This document shows positions 39,001 through 47,588 of a stretch of 64,000 nt of DNA, in pieces (within the stretch, counting starts at the first letter, position 1; every line of letters begins with the position of its first letter). The notes beneath the pieces were generated by a model. That model was not told the origin of the DNA. It did not search any database and worked only from the letters and a program-made list of their open reading frames with translations. This DNA comes from Syntrophobacterales bacterium (GTDB lineage: Bacteria > Desulfobacterota > Syntrophorhabdia > Syntrophorhabdales > Syntrophorhabdaceae), in NCBI GenBank assembly GCA_031274925.1, contig JAISPL010000023.1, positions 1 to 64,000 of the forward strand, written 5' to 3'. The position numbers and the translations under genes are program-made.

Positions 39001-39318
39001 CTATTCTTTTGTAAGCTTGTCCTTTTCTTTTGTATAGGCCTCTTTTCCTGCTTCAACTGCGGAGGCAATAATGGACTTCTGTTCTTTTAGAAGGTCCTTT
39101 CCCTTCTCCATCACGGAAGAGGCTTGTTCCTTCATCTGCTCCATATAACAATCCGCTTTCGTTTTTACGTCCTCCGCCAAGTCTTTAAGCTGCTGTCTCG
39201 TCTCCTTTCCTGATTTTGGAGCCAGAAGGAGCGCAACTCCTGCCCCAAGCAAACCACCCACAAAAAATGACAGGAGAACTGAACCTGCCGAGAAACCATT
39301 ATTTTCATTTTGTGCCAT
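39001..39318 (-). CDS. YtxH-domain small membrane protein
   Basis: A 105-residue protein with one N-terminal membrane segment (SVLLSFFVGGLLGAGVALLLAP) followed by the YtxH signature KSGKETRQQL. A long charged amphipathic helix completes it. YtxH/GvpP-like proteins are associated with stress and the envelope; function is unknown. It lies between the DUF948 and AI-2E genes, all on the minus strand and closely spaced, a common trio. Confidence 0.82.
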   Translation of the reverse strand: MAQNENNGFSAGSVLLSFFVGGLLGAGVALLLAPKSGKETRQQLKDLAEDVKTKADCYMEQMKEQASSVMEKGKDLLKEQKSIIASAVEAGKEAYTKEKDKLTKE

Positions 39319-39329
39319 GAGAAACCTCC

Positions 39330-39722
39330 TTAATTAATTTTTCTGACTTTGAGAAAATTTTTCAAGAAATAGATAAAAGCTGCTTTCACACCCATCTTGA
39401 GTCCGGCCACACTTATCGCCCCAGATCCCGTAACACCCTTCATGATATCGCTTATCTGTCTTACATTCTCTCCGAACCGCTTCATGGAACCCGAAAGAGT
39501 TTTCATGTCTTCCGTTACAATACCTACGTTGTCGGTGACATGCCGTACACTCTCCAGTGATTTCTGTAACTCCTGAAGCACAGGCAGCAGAGATTCTTCT
39601 ATTTGCTTAATCGTACGCATTATCATGCCGAGGTCTCGACGGAGTTCCAAGAGGACCAGGGTCACAATAACCGCCAATACCACCACAACAAAGGTCATGA
39701 TCCCTATATAGATCTCAATCAT
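39330..39722 (-). CDS. DUF948-type membrane-anchored coiled-coil protein
   Basis: One membrane helix at the N-terminus (IEIYIGIMTFVVVVLAVIVTLVLLEL) and then an amphipathic helical region with regular LQ/V spacing, as in DUF948 proteins. The open frame reaches 39764, but the ATG at 39722 is preceded by GGAGG and starts directly before the membrane helix. Role unknown; it sits with the YtxH gene and probably forms an envelope complex with it. Confidence 0.78.
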   Translation of the reverse strand: MIEIYIGIMTFVVVVLAVIVTLVLLELRRDLGMIMRTIKQIEESLLPVLQELQKSLESVRHVTDNVGIVTEDMKTLSGSMKRFGENVRQISDIMKGVTGSGAISVAGLKMGVKAAFIYFLKNFLKVRKIN

Positions 39723-39764
39723 CCTGCCTCCCTCCGCCGGATAGTAAGGAAGTTTCGTCACCAT

Positions 39765-40190
39765 GATTCGCTACCGCCTGCCAATTTATCATAAACATCC
39801 CCAGTCCTCTTTTTAATGCACCCTTTCCAGATACCGCTACTTTAGATCTGACTTGATTCGCCAATATAAAACCGACACTCACTGTATAGCAATCAACCGC
39901 AGTTCTGTCAACCATTTTGTGGGAAAGAAGCGCAAAACGGTTGACTTGGGAGCATTGAGCGCGGCGGAAAAAATCCGATGTCTTGGCGGCAAACGCGGAA
40001 TGATACCGTATAGAGGCATACCAACCTCGCGCTAACTGCCCGTCATGATGGTCATTGCAGTCTTGGCAGCCTTGTGTCAAACTTCCTATACCATTCGCTT
40101 TTCCCTCCATTTTTACACCTCTGCACCATCCGCTCTGCATACATTAAATTTGAGTTTTTCCCGATTCGCTCAATGCTATTCGCTATTTCC
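39765..40190. other. Divergent intergenic region upstream of the DUF948 and aminotransferase operons
   Basis: No gene is credible here. The region must contain the leftward promoter for the DUF948 group; no clear box was identified. Confidence 0.4.
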
Positions 40191-40219
40191 TTGACAATGA
40201 TCTTAATTCCTTCTATTAT
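40191..40219 (+). promoter_or_regulatory. Consensus sigma-70 promoter of the aminotransferase operon
   Basis: TTGACA (40191-40196), exactly 17 bases, TATTAT (40214-40219): near-perfect consensus. The expected start, 40226-40227, coincides with the ATG of the leader peptide, so the leader message would be leaderless or nearly so. Confidence 0.8.
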
Positions 40220-40226
40220 GATACCC

Positions 40227-40301
40227 ATGAATAAAAAAATCGTAGTTTTTGGCTTTTATTACTACTTTAGGAACTCGCACCCAGGCATATTTTTGCTTTG
40301 A
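40227..40301 (+). CDS. Aromatic-rich attenuator leader peptide
   Basis: A 24-codon frame from ATG 40227 to TGA 40299-40301. Residues 7-14 are V-F-G-F-Y-Y-Y-F: three consecutive Tyr codons (TAT TAC TAC, 40257-40265) flanked by Phe codons, plus one more Phe near the end. This is like the pheA, pheST and tyrosine-type leader peptides of enteric bacteria. The stop codon lies inside the antiterminator hairpin, and an intrinsic terminator follows. The peptide has no predicted function beyond sensing charged tRNA-Tyr/tRNA-Phe through ribosome stalling. Confidence 0.75.
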   Translation: MNKKIVVFGFYYYFRNSHPGIFLL

Positions 40302-40322
40302 TAAGCAAAAAGCCATGGGTGC
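40277..40322 (+). promoter_or_regulatory. Antiterminator hairpin of the aminotransferase attenuator
   Basis: Bases 40277-40286 (GCACCCAGGC) pair with 40312-40322 with a single bulged A (40315). Inside, TTTTTGCTT (40290-40298) pairs perfectly with AAGCAAAAA (40303-40311) around TGAT. The 3' strand contains the entire 5' arm of the terminator (40311-40319), so the two structures exclude each other. A ribosome stalled on the Tyr codons leaves 40277 onward free; one at the stop codon would cover this hairpin. Confidence 0.72.
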
Positions 40323-40342
40323 AAAGGCCCATGGCTTTTTTT
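40311..40342 (+). terminator. Intrinsic terminator/attenuator before the first aminotransferase
   Basis: AGCCATGGG (40311-40319) pairs perfectly with CCCATGGCT (40328-40336) around an 8-base loop, followed by an unbroken run of seven T (40336-40342). It lies only 20 bases before the ATG of the downstream gene, on the same transcript, so it acts as an attenuator rather than an end-of-gene terminator. Confidence 0.85.
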
Positions 40343-40361
40343 GTTATTTAAAGGAGGACAG

Positions 40362-41546
40362 ATGATCATTTCCAAAGAGATTCAAAGACTGATAGAGGAC
40401 CAAGAGGGTTGGACCAGAAGGATGTTTGAGGAGGGTATCAGGATAAAGAAACTCTACGGGGAAGACAGCGTGTATGATTTCTCTCTGGGCAACCCCGATA
40501 CGGAGCCTCCGGAAGTATTAAGCAAGGCCTTGATAGATGCCGTCACCCATCCCACGGCAGGGATGCACCGATATATGCCAAACAGCGGCTATGAGGAAGT
40601 GAGGACGGATATAGCGAATTACCTTCGCGAAGAGCGTGGACTTCCTTTCACATCCGCCCACGTCTTCATGACCGCAGGATGCGCCGGTGGTCTTAACATG
40701 ATTTTAAGGAGTATATTGGACCAGGGCGATGAGGTGATCATACCCAGTCCTTTTTTCTGGGAATTCAAGAACTACATCAAAAACGCAGAGGGCATTTCGC
40801 GGTTCGTCGAGACCAAGGAAGACTTTCAGCTTGATATTGGCAAGATTGAGGAGGCCATCACCCCAAAGACAAGGGCGATACTAATTAACAGTCCGAACAA
40901 CCCCACGGGAGCCGTATATAATGAGGAAAGCTTGAAAGAACTGGCAGCTCTGCTCAACGAGAAGAGAGAGCAGGGTCAAGACATATTCATCGTCAGCGAC
41001 GACGCTTACAGGAAGATTGTCTATGACGGAAACAAACTCCCTAACCTGTTTGCGATATACGACCTCGTATTGGCCGTAACCTCTCATTCCAAAGACCTCG
41101 CCCTGCCAGGGGAAAGGATCGGATATATTGCGATCTCACCGAAGATTGAGGAATTCCAGCTCTTCGTCTCCGCCCTTACGATCACTATACGCACACTCGG
41201 ATTTGTCAACGCCCCAGCCCTCTTTCAGAGAATTGTGGGCAAATTCCAACAATACTCCGTAAGCATAGCTGATTACGAGAAAAAGAGAGATGTCCTCTAC
41301 AATACCCTCGTTGAAGCCGGTTTCGAGTGCGTAAAACCTACCGGCGCCTTCTACATGTTTCCCAAGTCGCCCATACCAGATGAACTTGAATTCGTGAGGG
41401 CTCTCCAACAGGAGGAAAGAATAATGGTTGTCCCCGGAAGGGGTTTCGGCAGGGCTGGCTATTTCAGGATTGCCTACTGTGTTCCGCTTGAAAAGATTCT
41501 TGGTTCCATCAATGGATTCACCCGGATTGGAAAACGATATTTATAA
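40362..41546 (+). CDS. PLP-dependent aminotransferase, class I (probably aromatic), copy 1
   Basis: Fold-type I aminotransferase of 394 residues. ATG 40362 follows GGAGG; an upstream in-frame ATG at 40341 lies in the attenuator and is not used. Visible motifs are FSLGNPDTEPP, TAGCAGGLNMILRSILDQGDEVI (cofactor phosphate region), NSPNNPTGAVYNEE (Asn and Pro of the active site), SDDAYRKIVYD and the PLP-lysine segment SHSKDLALPGERIGY. The C-terminal arginine region FRIAYCVP is kept. The substrate is not set by these motifs, but the Tyr/Phe leader peptide points to aromatic amino acids. Confidence 0.88.
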   Translation: MIISKEIQRLIEDQEGWTRRMFEEGIRIKKLYGEDSVYDFSLGNPDTEPPEVLSKALIDAVTHPTAGMHRYMPNSGYEEVRTDIANYLREERGLPFTSAHVFMTAGCAGGLNMILRSILDQGDEVIIPSPFFWEFKNYIKNAEGISRFVETKEDFQLDIGKIEEAITPKTRAILINSPNNPTGAVYNEESLKELAALLNEKREQGQDIFIVSDDAYRKIVYDGNKLPNLFAIYDLVLAVTSHSKDLALPGERIGYIAISPKIEEFQLFVSALTITIRTLGFVNAPALFQRIVGKFQQYSVSIADYEKKRDVLYNTLVEAGFECVKPTGAFYMFPKSPIPDELEFVRALQQEERIMVVPGRGFGRAGYFRIAYCVPLEKILGSINGFTRIGKRYL

Positions 41547-41565
41547 AAAGAGGTGAAATACGGCT

Positions 41566-42744
41566 ATATCAAAAAGCATCGCTGAATCAATGAAAAGCTC
41601 CTCTTGGATCAGGGCTATGTTTGAGGAGAGCGAGAGATTAAAAAAAGAGTTCGGCCCCGAGAATGTTTTTGATTTTACCCTCGGCAACCCTATCGCCGAG
41701 CCTCCTAAAGCGCTCAAGGAAGAACTTGCGAGGATCTGCTCACCCGCCACGATCGGCATGCACCGGTACATGGCCAACAGCGGATACGAAGAGGTACGAG
41801 AGGAGATAGCGGAATTCCATCGCGAAAAGACCGGTCTCGACTTCACGGCAAGTCATATTATTATGACCATGGGCGCGGCTGGAGGAATCAATGTTGCCTT
41901 TAAAACCCTCCTTGACCCAGGGGACGAGGTAATCGTGCTGTGCCCCTATTTTGTAGAGTTCAGGTTCTATATAACAAACCACGGCGGCATTGTAAAACTG
42001 GTGGATGTGAAGGATGATTTCCACCTCGACATAGAGAAGATCAGGGAAACAATCACCGATAAAACAAAGGCAATCATAGTAAACTCCCCTCACAATCCCA
42101 CGGGAGTAGTATACGATGAGAAAGAGCTTAAAGAACTGGCAGCCCTACTGATGGAAAGAAGGCGCAAAGGACAGCGCATTACAGTCATATCGGACGAAGC
42201 GTACAGGAAGATCATTTATGACAATATCACCTTCCCCGACTTCTTCAAAATCTATGACGACGTCGTCACTGTGACATCCCATTCTAAAGACCTCGCCCTG
42301 CCTGGAGAGAGGATCGGCTACATCGCCATATCGCCCTTGCTGAGGAATGCAAAAACCTTCATTGATGCAGCGATATTTTCCAATCGCATCCTCGGGTTCA
42401 TCAACGCCCCCGCTATAATGCAGCGTCTCGTGGGCAGGTTCCAGAAGAACAGCGTGGATATTATGGACTACCAGAAAAAGCGTGACGCAATTTATGAAAT
42501 CCTCGTAGAAGCGGGATTCGAAATAATAAAGCCAATGGGAGCCTTCTACGCCTTCCCTAAGTCTCCCATACCCGATGACATAGAGTTTGTGAAGACCATG
42601 CAGAAGCACCGCGTGTTAGGCGTCCCGGGAACAGGCTTCGGTAAAGGCGGCTACTTCAGATTGGCCTACTGTGTGGATATGGAGGTAATAGAGGGCTCCC
42701 GGAAATGTTTTAAGGAGATTGGAGCGTCGCTCCGTCGTAAATAG
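41566..42744 (+). CDS. PLP-dependent aminotransferase, class I, copy 2 (tandem paralogue)
   Basis: Close paralogue of the preceding gene, sharing FTLGNPIAEPP, NSPHNPTGVVYDEK, SDEAYRKIIYD, SHSKDLALPGERIGYIAISP and the C-terminal FRLAYCVDM. The first ATG is at 41590, without a ribosome site. Alignment with copy 1 (ISKEIQRL against ISKSIAES) shows coding sequence extending upstream to ATA 41566, which lies ten bases after AGGTG. An AUA start is therefore proposed; the conservative start is 41590. The last 35 bases overlap bioD on the other strand. Confidence 0.85.
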   Translation: MSKSIAESMKSSSWIRAMFEESERLKKEFGPENVFDFTLGNPIAEPPKALKEELARICSPATIGMHRYMANSGYEEVREEIAEFHREKTGLDFTASHIIMTMGAAGGINVAFKTLLDPGDEVIVLCPYFVEFRFYITNHGGIVKLVDVKDDFHLDIEKIRETITDKTKAIIVNSPHNPTGVVYDEKELKELAALLMERRRKGQRITVISDEAYRKIIYDNITFPDFFKIYDDVVTVTSHSKDLALPGERIGYIAISPLLRNAKTFIDAAIFSNRILGFINAPAIMQRLVGRFQKNSVDIMDYQKKRDAIYEILVEAGFEIIKPMGAFYAFPKSPIPDDIEFVKTMQKHRVLGVPGTGFGKGGYFRLAYCVDMEVIEGSRKCFKEIGASLRRK

Positions 42745-43441
42745 CTTTGGTATCTAAATGGGAGGCCGGGATAGCAGCGAGCGTTTCCCTGTCTAGACCC
42801 TCCCGTTCCGAAGTCTTGAAGTACGGAACCACCCCGAGGATTGGAACATTCAGGTATTTCCTTATTATGTCCGGGTTCGTTCGTGAGGCCACATCATCCG
42901 TTCCTTCTGTATCATTCAGAATCACCCCGATAATCCTGATCCCCCGGGCCTGAAGGACACGGCACGTCAAAAGCGTATGGTTTATTGATCCCAAGCCAAG
43001 CCTCCCGACCACAACTGTGGCTAATGCCCATCTCGCGATAAGGTCTGCGAAGAAGAACCCTTCCAGAATGGGTACGAGGATCCCTCCCGCCCCCTCAACA
43101 ATGGTTATGTCATGGGTCCTGACAATTTTCTCGTACGCCCGGTCAATAACCGCAAGGTCTATGGTCTTTCCGTTAAGTTGAGCGGCCGTTTCCGGAGCAA
43201 GCGGTAGTTCGAAAGTGCAGGGGTTTATGAGGGCAAGGTTATCGGTACTCCCCGAGGCATCCTTGAGAGATTTTGCGTCGCACGGGAACAGTTCTGTCCG
43301 GTCTGAAGGCAACCCTGTCTCAAAGGGCTTCATGACACCCACGCGCAAGCCTGTCCTGAGTGAGAAAAACGCGGCCAGACTGGCGGATACAAGTGTCTTG
43401 CCTGTCCCGGTGTCCGTTCCTGTTACAAAAAAAGTTCTCAT
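42710..43441 (-). CDS. bioD: Dethiobiotin synthetase
   Basis: Biotin pathway: closes the ureido ring of dethiobiotin from DAPA, CO2 and ATP. Residues 1-20 carry the P-loop FVTGTDTGTGKT, the BioD signature. The KPFETG segment and TIVEGAGGILVPI follow as in the family. At 243 residues the length is normal. AAGGT precedes the ATG. No other bio gene is in the window, so the rest of the pathway must be elsewhere. It overlaps the aminotransferase end by 35 bases in a tail-to-tail arrangement. Confidence 0.92.
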   Translation of the reverse strand: MRTFFVTGTDTGTGKTLVSASLAAFFSLRTGLRVGVMKPFETGLPSDRTELFPCDAKSLKDASGSTDNLALINPCTFELPLAPETAAQLNGKTIDLAVIDRAYEKIVRTHDITIVEGAGGILVPILEGFFFADLIARWALATVVVGRLGLGSINHTLLTCRVLQARGIRIIGVILNDTEGTDDVASRTNPDIIRKYLNVPILGVVPYFKTSEREGLDRETLAAIPASHLDTKAIYDGATLQSP

Positions 43442-43447
43442 ATTCGA

Positions 43448-43649
43448 TTACCTTATGACGGAAGTCAAAACAATTACACCTATAACGATTGACCCGCAAA
43501 CGATAGAGAAAGTGATATTGCTTTCGTTTGCGATCTTTTTTTTAAAATCTGTAAAAAAGGAAGTCGCACATCTTTACCGCTACAAACACGATAATCATGT
43601 AGGCTGCAAAATATACAAACATCTCGATTACATTGCAAACCGTCTCCAC
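43448..43649 (-). pseudogene. DUF350-like small membrane protein with a homopolymer frameshift
   Basis: Between rex and bioD on the same strand. A frame from GTG 43649 gives MFVYFAAYMIIVFVAVKMCD, a membrane helix, and then stops. Shifting one base at a T6 run gives FKKKIANESNITFSIVCGS followed by a second helix (IVIGVIVLTSVIR) and TAA 43448. Together they resemble a two-helix DUF350-type protein ('N..xAi..G...iG..i...'). The shift could be a real mutation or a base-calling error in the T6 run. Confidence 0.4.
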
Positions 43650-43660
43650 GCAGCAAACTC

Positions 43661-44302
43661 TCAGTTGCAAAGATAATAGACGAGATTGTCGAGGGCCGAC
43701 GTAAAAAAAAGATTTCTCAGCTTCACATTCTTGGGGACGGTAACAGAGGAAGGTGAAAAGTTGAGAATGCCTTTCACATTGGCATCCACAAGCAGATTCG
43801 CAACTTTCTGGGCCTCGCCTGGAGGAGTCGTGATGATGCCTATCTCCACACCTCTCGTCTTCACTACTTCTTTCAGCCTGTCTACATGCAGTATCTCCAC
43901 AGGCCTCCCCATTCTCTCTGAAATATGGCCTACCACTTTTACAGGGTCGATATCAAAGGCTGCCACTATCTTGTAATTCTGTTTCAGAAAGTCCTTGTAC
44001 ACGAGAAGGGCGCTACCCATATTGCCGATACCTATGACACCTATTTTCCATTCCCTGTTTACGCCCAATACCTCCTTAATGTTGAACTTCAGTTCCTTCA
44101 CGTTATATCCCATACCCCGGACACCGAATTCCCCGAAATAAGCAAAGTCCTTCCTTACCTGGGCGGCGTTCACGTTACACATGCTTGCAAGAAGTGCGCT
44201 TGAGGAGACTTTTTCATTTCTCGACTCAAGATCCTCCAAGCATTTCAGGTAGCTCGAAAGCCTCCGTATGGTAGCCTCCGGAACTTTCGCATATTTTGCC
44301 AT
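43661..44302 (-). CDS. rex: Redox-sensing transcriptional repressor Rex
   Basis: Rex senses the NADH/NAD+ ratio and represses fermentative and respiratory genes when NADH is low. It has an N-terminal winged helix (KVPEATIRRLSSYLKCLEDL...SSSALLASMCNVNAAQVRKDFAYFGEFGVRGMGY). A Rossmann domain follows with GIGNMGSALL, AAFDIDPVKVG-type spacing and IGIITTPPGEAQ. The open frame starts at 44350, but the ATG at 44302 has AAGGTG seven bases upstream and yields the normal 213 residues. No clear Rex operator was identified nearby. Confidence 0.93.
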   Translation of the reverse strand: MAKYAKVPEATIRRLSSYLKCLEDLESRNEKVSSSALLASMCNVNAAQVRKDFAYFGEFGVRGMGYNVKELKFNIKEVLGVNREWKIGVIGIGNMGSALLVYKDFLKQNYKIVAAFDIDPVKVVGHISERMGRPVEILHVDRLKEVVKTRGVEIGIITTPPGEAQKVANLLVDANVKGILNFSPSSVTVPKNVKLRNLFFTSALDNLVYYLCN

Positions 44303-44477
44303 TTTTGACACCTTTTTGTTAAAATTGTTTTCCTTGCTATCTTTTGTCATTTTTTATCAATTATCGGGCTGAAAGGCAAGAAAAATTTAAAAAGCTTCCT
44401 GGAAAAGAGTCTATATTTTTATTGAGGGATGAGGAATACACGGTACATTTTTCACTTTTATCGCTATTATTTCGCGG

Positions 44478-45629
44478 TTACAACCCATTTAATGCACTGG
44501 CCATACGCTCAAGGATATCGGCCAGGGTCTTTCTGGGACATGCAAAGTTAAGCCTCACGAAACCTTCTCCGCCGCGGCCGCATTCAACACCGCTATTAAG
44601 CGCCACACCGGCGTTTTTGAGAAAAAAATGAAAAGGATTACCTGGTATTCCTGATTGCCTACAGTCGAGCCATGCAAGATAGGTACCTTCCATGCGTGTC
44701 ATACTTAGAGAGGGAAGTCTTTTGCGCACATAGGCAGCCAAAAAATCCCTGTTGCCCTGCAGGTATGAGAGGCACTGATCCAGCCACTCCTGTCCGTCCT
44801 TGTAACCCGCCATGGCTGCGGTGAGGCCCATGACATTGACAAACGGCATTAGCCCCTGGCTGCCTCTGACCCAAGCCTCACGCAGACAAGGATTCGCGAT
44901 AATTGCAAAGGAGCAGCTCAACCCGGCCAGGTTGAACGTCTTGCTCGGCGACATAAAGGTAATGGTCCTGTCGGCCACCTCCTGGCCTAGAGTGGCGATT
45001 GGAAGGTGCCGGAAGCCCTTATAAATAAGGTCGCAGTGGATCTCGTCAGCGCAGATAAGAATATTGTGGCGAAAGCAAATCTCAGCAAGTCGCTCCAATT
45101 CATCCCTTAGAAAAACACGGCCCACAGGGTTGTGCGGATTGCTGAGCACATAAATTTTAGTCCGGGAGGTTATCGCCTTTTCAAACGCATCAAAATCAAT
45201 TTCGTACGTATCCCCTTTTTTTATCAACGGAGGGTCAATCAGTGTCTGGCCCCGAAGCACCGGATCGGTAATAAAATGTGAATAAACTGGCGGCTGGACC
45301 AATACGCCATTCCCGGGACCTGCGAAAAGCTGAAATACGAAATTGAGACCGGTCACCACACCGGGCACAAATATGATCTGCTCCGCAAGCACATCCCACT
45401 CATAGAGTCTTTTGAGGCGTTCCAGGATAACGTTTACAAGTTCATCTCGAGGCTTCGAATATCCGAAGATCCTGTGATCCACTCGTTCATGCAGGGCACG
45501 GATAATCGGCTCAGGGGAAACAAAATCCATGTCGGCCACCCACGCAGGAATAACGTCATTGCCATACCTTTGCCATTTAATACTGTCCGTATTTTTTCTC
45601 TCAACAATCCGGTCAAAATCGTATTTCAT
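44478..45629 (-). CDS. patB: PatB/MalY-type cystathionine beta-lyase (C-S lyase)
   Basis: PLP enzyme cleaving C-S bonds of cystathionine or cysteine conjugates, feeding methionine synthesis. It begins MKYDFDRIVERKNTDSIKW with VIPAWVADMDF, the PatB/MalY signature. It has NPHNPVGRVF, ADEIHCDLIY and the PLP lysine in SPSKTFNLAGLSCSFAI. The 383-residue length is normal. It is a single gene running toward rex with 175 bases between. An aminotransferase role is the alternative for this fold. Confidence 0.9.
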   Translation of the reverse strand: MKYDFDRIVERKNTDSIKWQRYGNDVIPAWVADMDFVSPEPIIRALHERVDHRIFGYSKPRDELVNVILERLKRLYEWDVLAEQIIFVPGVVTGLNFVFQLFAGPGNGVLVQPPVYSHFITDPVLRGQTLIDPPLIKKGDTYEIDFDAFEKAITSRTKIYVLSNPHNPVGRVFLRDELERLAEICFRHNILICADEIHCDLIYKGFRHLPIATLGQEVADRTITFMSPSKTFNLAGLSCSFAIIANPCLREAWVRGSQGLMPFVNVMGLTAAMAGYKDGQEWLDQCLSYLQGNRDFLAAYVRKRLPSLSMTRMEGTYLAWLDCRQSGIPGNPFHFFLKNAGVALNSGVECGRGGEGFVRLNFACPRKTLADILERMASALNGL

Positions 45630-46964
45630 CGTTTTATCCTGATTTGCAGGCCTAGCTTATCGCTACCGCCGTTAAAAAGTCTCTCTTTACGCCAATATCC
45701 AAATGCACTAATGAGAAAAACTTCAGGAACTCAAGGACAACGTCGCTCCTCTGCGGCGCATGCCGAAGTTTCTGTATATCCTCCATTAGCCGCAACCCGT
45801 ATCGCCACTTCAGCATGCTTATTCTGATCCAATCTTTCATGCTTGGCGGCTTCAAATTAGAATTCAAATGCGAAGTCCAAAGCGGTTCCGGTTGGTTTTC
45901 ATCCGCGCGAACTGGCGCTCGTTACGCATATGAACGGTTTTTATCCTTGAAGAGCATTCTCTCAAGGAGGACTATGGCTTCCTGTCACAGATAACGGCGG
46001 CTCACCTGAATTCCCTCATAAGTGCTGTCTAGTCCGCTTTTTAAGCGGTAACCCAACTGTCACGCCGTGAATACCTGGTATGTGTCCATGTGCAATTTTC
46101 TATGCTCTATATAATAAACGCTCTCGTATGGCCAGTCAAACCTTGAATTTACGAATGCCATGGCATCTCCAACTGTCAATCTGTTCCACTCTCTGCCGGT
46201 GGACTATTATCAAAAGGCCTACTTTTGGCAGTCTCTTATCTTGCTTTCATCGGCTTGTGTTATCTCGATTGTCTTGTAAAACGTGGGGCTTCCTTCACGT
46301 TTGTCTAGGTTAGAAACTCTGTGGTCGTCAGCGTTCCTCCCCCCACCTTACCGAATCTGTGAAATTGTCAGACAGTTTTTTGATGGGCCATCCAAGTTTA
46401 CGACTCGCTCCCGAGCCGCCATACCATCTGTCTGCCGCTTATCGTTATTGCGCACCTATTCTGCGCCACAAAAGAGAGGATTTTGAGTACGGGCCACCGG
46501 TGGGGTTTGGCGGACCGATATGCCCGATATTCCATTACGGGCCTGGTATCGGTAAAGTTCCTCGTGGATACACCCCATCACTCTGAAGGAGGGCCACGAT
46601 AAAGCAAGGGAAGCAAAAAACCGCTTGAAAATAAAACCCGTCTGCACGATAATCCATCTGGCCTCTGAGGTACGATTCACCAACGATCTGTATTACACGG
46701 CCCAAATTCCGATTATCAGCATACCATCAAGTCAGCCATGGAACAGCGATCGTAAAAGTCAATATTAGCCACTTAGGACTGAGACTTGGATTGCGTTCGG
46801 ATGCACCATTCCCAGCATCGGTTTTAATAAACACAATAAATAAACACAATAGTTGATACCGGGTGCGCTGGATCGTAGCATGGCGTGGTCCACCGGGCTA
46901 TCGCAGGCGACCGACTGAAGATATATTATTCTCACGAGTCCTTCATCTCCTCCGCTCGCCTATC
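45630..46964. other. 1.3-kb gene-poor stretch with unassigned coding traces
   Basis: No intact gene is credible. Two short coherent frames stand out on the plus strand. One near 46130-46270 contains NLFHSLPVDYYQKAYFWQSL and a hydrophobic run. The other, 46359-46586, contains EDFEYGPPVGFGGPICP. Both lack ribosome sites and recognised relatives. A 6-bp hairpin, CCGCTT-TTT-AAGCGG, lies near 46030. Probably pseudogene debris. Confidence 0.4.
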
Positions 46965-47588
46965 TCACTGGTAGACAGGTCTCATATGAACAGGCGGCTT
47001 CAGATCAAGGCTCGCTATAACCTCAGTGTCGCTCACCATCTCAGCAAATGTCTTGTTACCAGCATACATCTGGTCCAAGTTATATTTCGAGATGTACACT
47101 ATGATGTATTCTATGAACCCCCCGTTCTCCTTACACTGGGAATAATCTCTCACCGGCCAGTAGACGCCTAAGGAGAGTCCCTCCGTTCTGCTTGCCTCTA
47201 TGTCACTCCTCTTCACCATTTTCACGTACTTCTCGAAGTATGTACCCATCACCTTCGAAAACCTTTGTTCCCCTTTCGACGTGTTCTCGTCGAACACGAT
47301 CTCCGGCGGCCTGAGATTCACCATGAGATAGTAGTGTTTGCTGTCTTTCTCGTCGCGGAGGGTAGTGAATCCTATCCCATCTTTGTAAATGTTCATATGG
47401 TCGGCTTTCAGCCTCAGATAGATATCGTGGAGCAACATCTTGTTTTTGTCATAGAGGGCATTCAGCCGTGACTCGTTGTAGGAGGTCTTTATACTCTCCT
47501 GCTCGGTTTTCGCCATATGTACGGGTCCCACGGCGCACGAAAAAAGAAAAAGCACAGCCAGAATAATAATGCATCTTCTCATAGTCAT
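46965..47588 (-). CDS. Lipoprotein of unknown function
   Basis: A 207-residue exported lipoprotein: signal MRRCIIILAVLFLFSC with lipobox LFSC. The mature part contains NESRLNALYDKNKMLLHDIYLRLKADH and HYYLMVNLRPPEIVFDENTS. No recognised domain or catalytic motif. It overlaps merR by four bases and is the last gene of the thrS-to-merR series, so it should share that transcript. An envelope role is likely; more cannot be said from the sequence. Confidence 0.75.
   Translation of the reverse strand: MTMRRCIIILAVLFLFSCAVGPVHMAKTEQESIKTSYNESRLNALYDKNKMLLHDIYLRLKADHMNIYKDGIGFTTLRDEKDSKHYYLMVNLRPPEIVFDENTSKGEQRFSKVMGTYFEKYVKMVKRSDIEASRTEGLSLGVYWPVRDYSQCKENGGFIEYIIVYISKYNLDQMYAGNKTFAEMVSDTEVIASLDLKPPVHMRPVYQ

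Noticed and set aside
44303-44350. Rex operator-like sequence (TTGTTAAAATTGTT) near rex
   Set aside because: It lacks the symmetric TTGTnA-n8-TnACAA pattern and is explained by AT-rich coding sequence.
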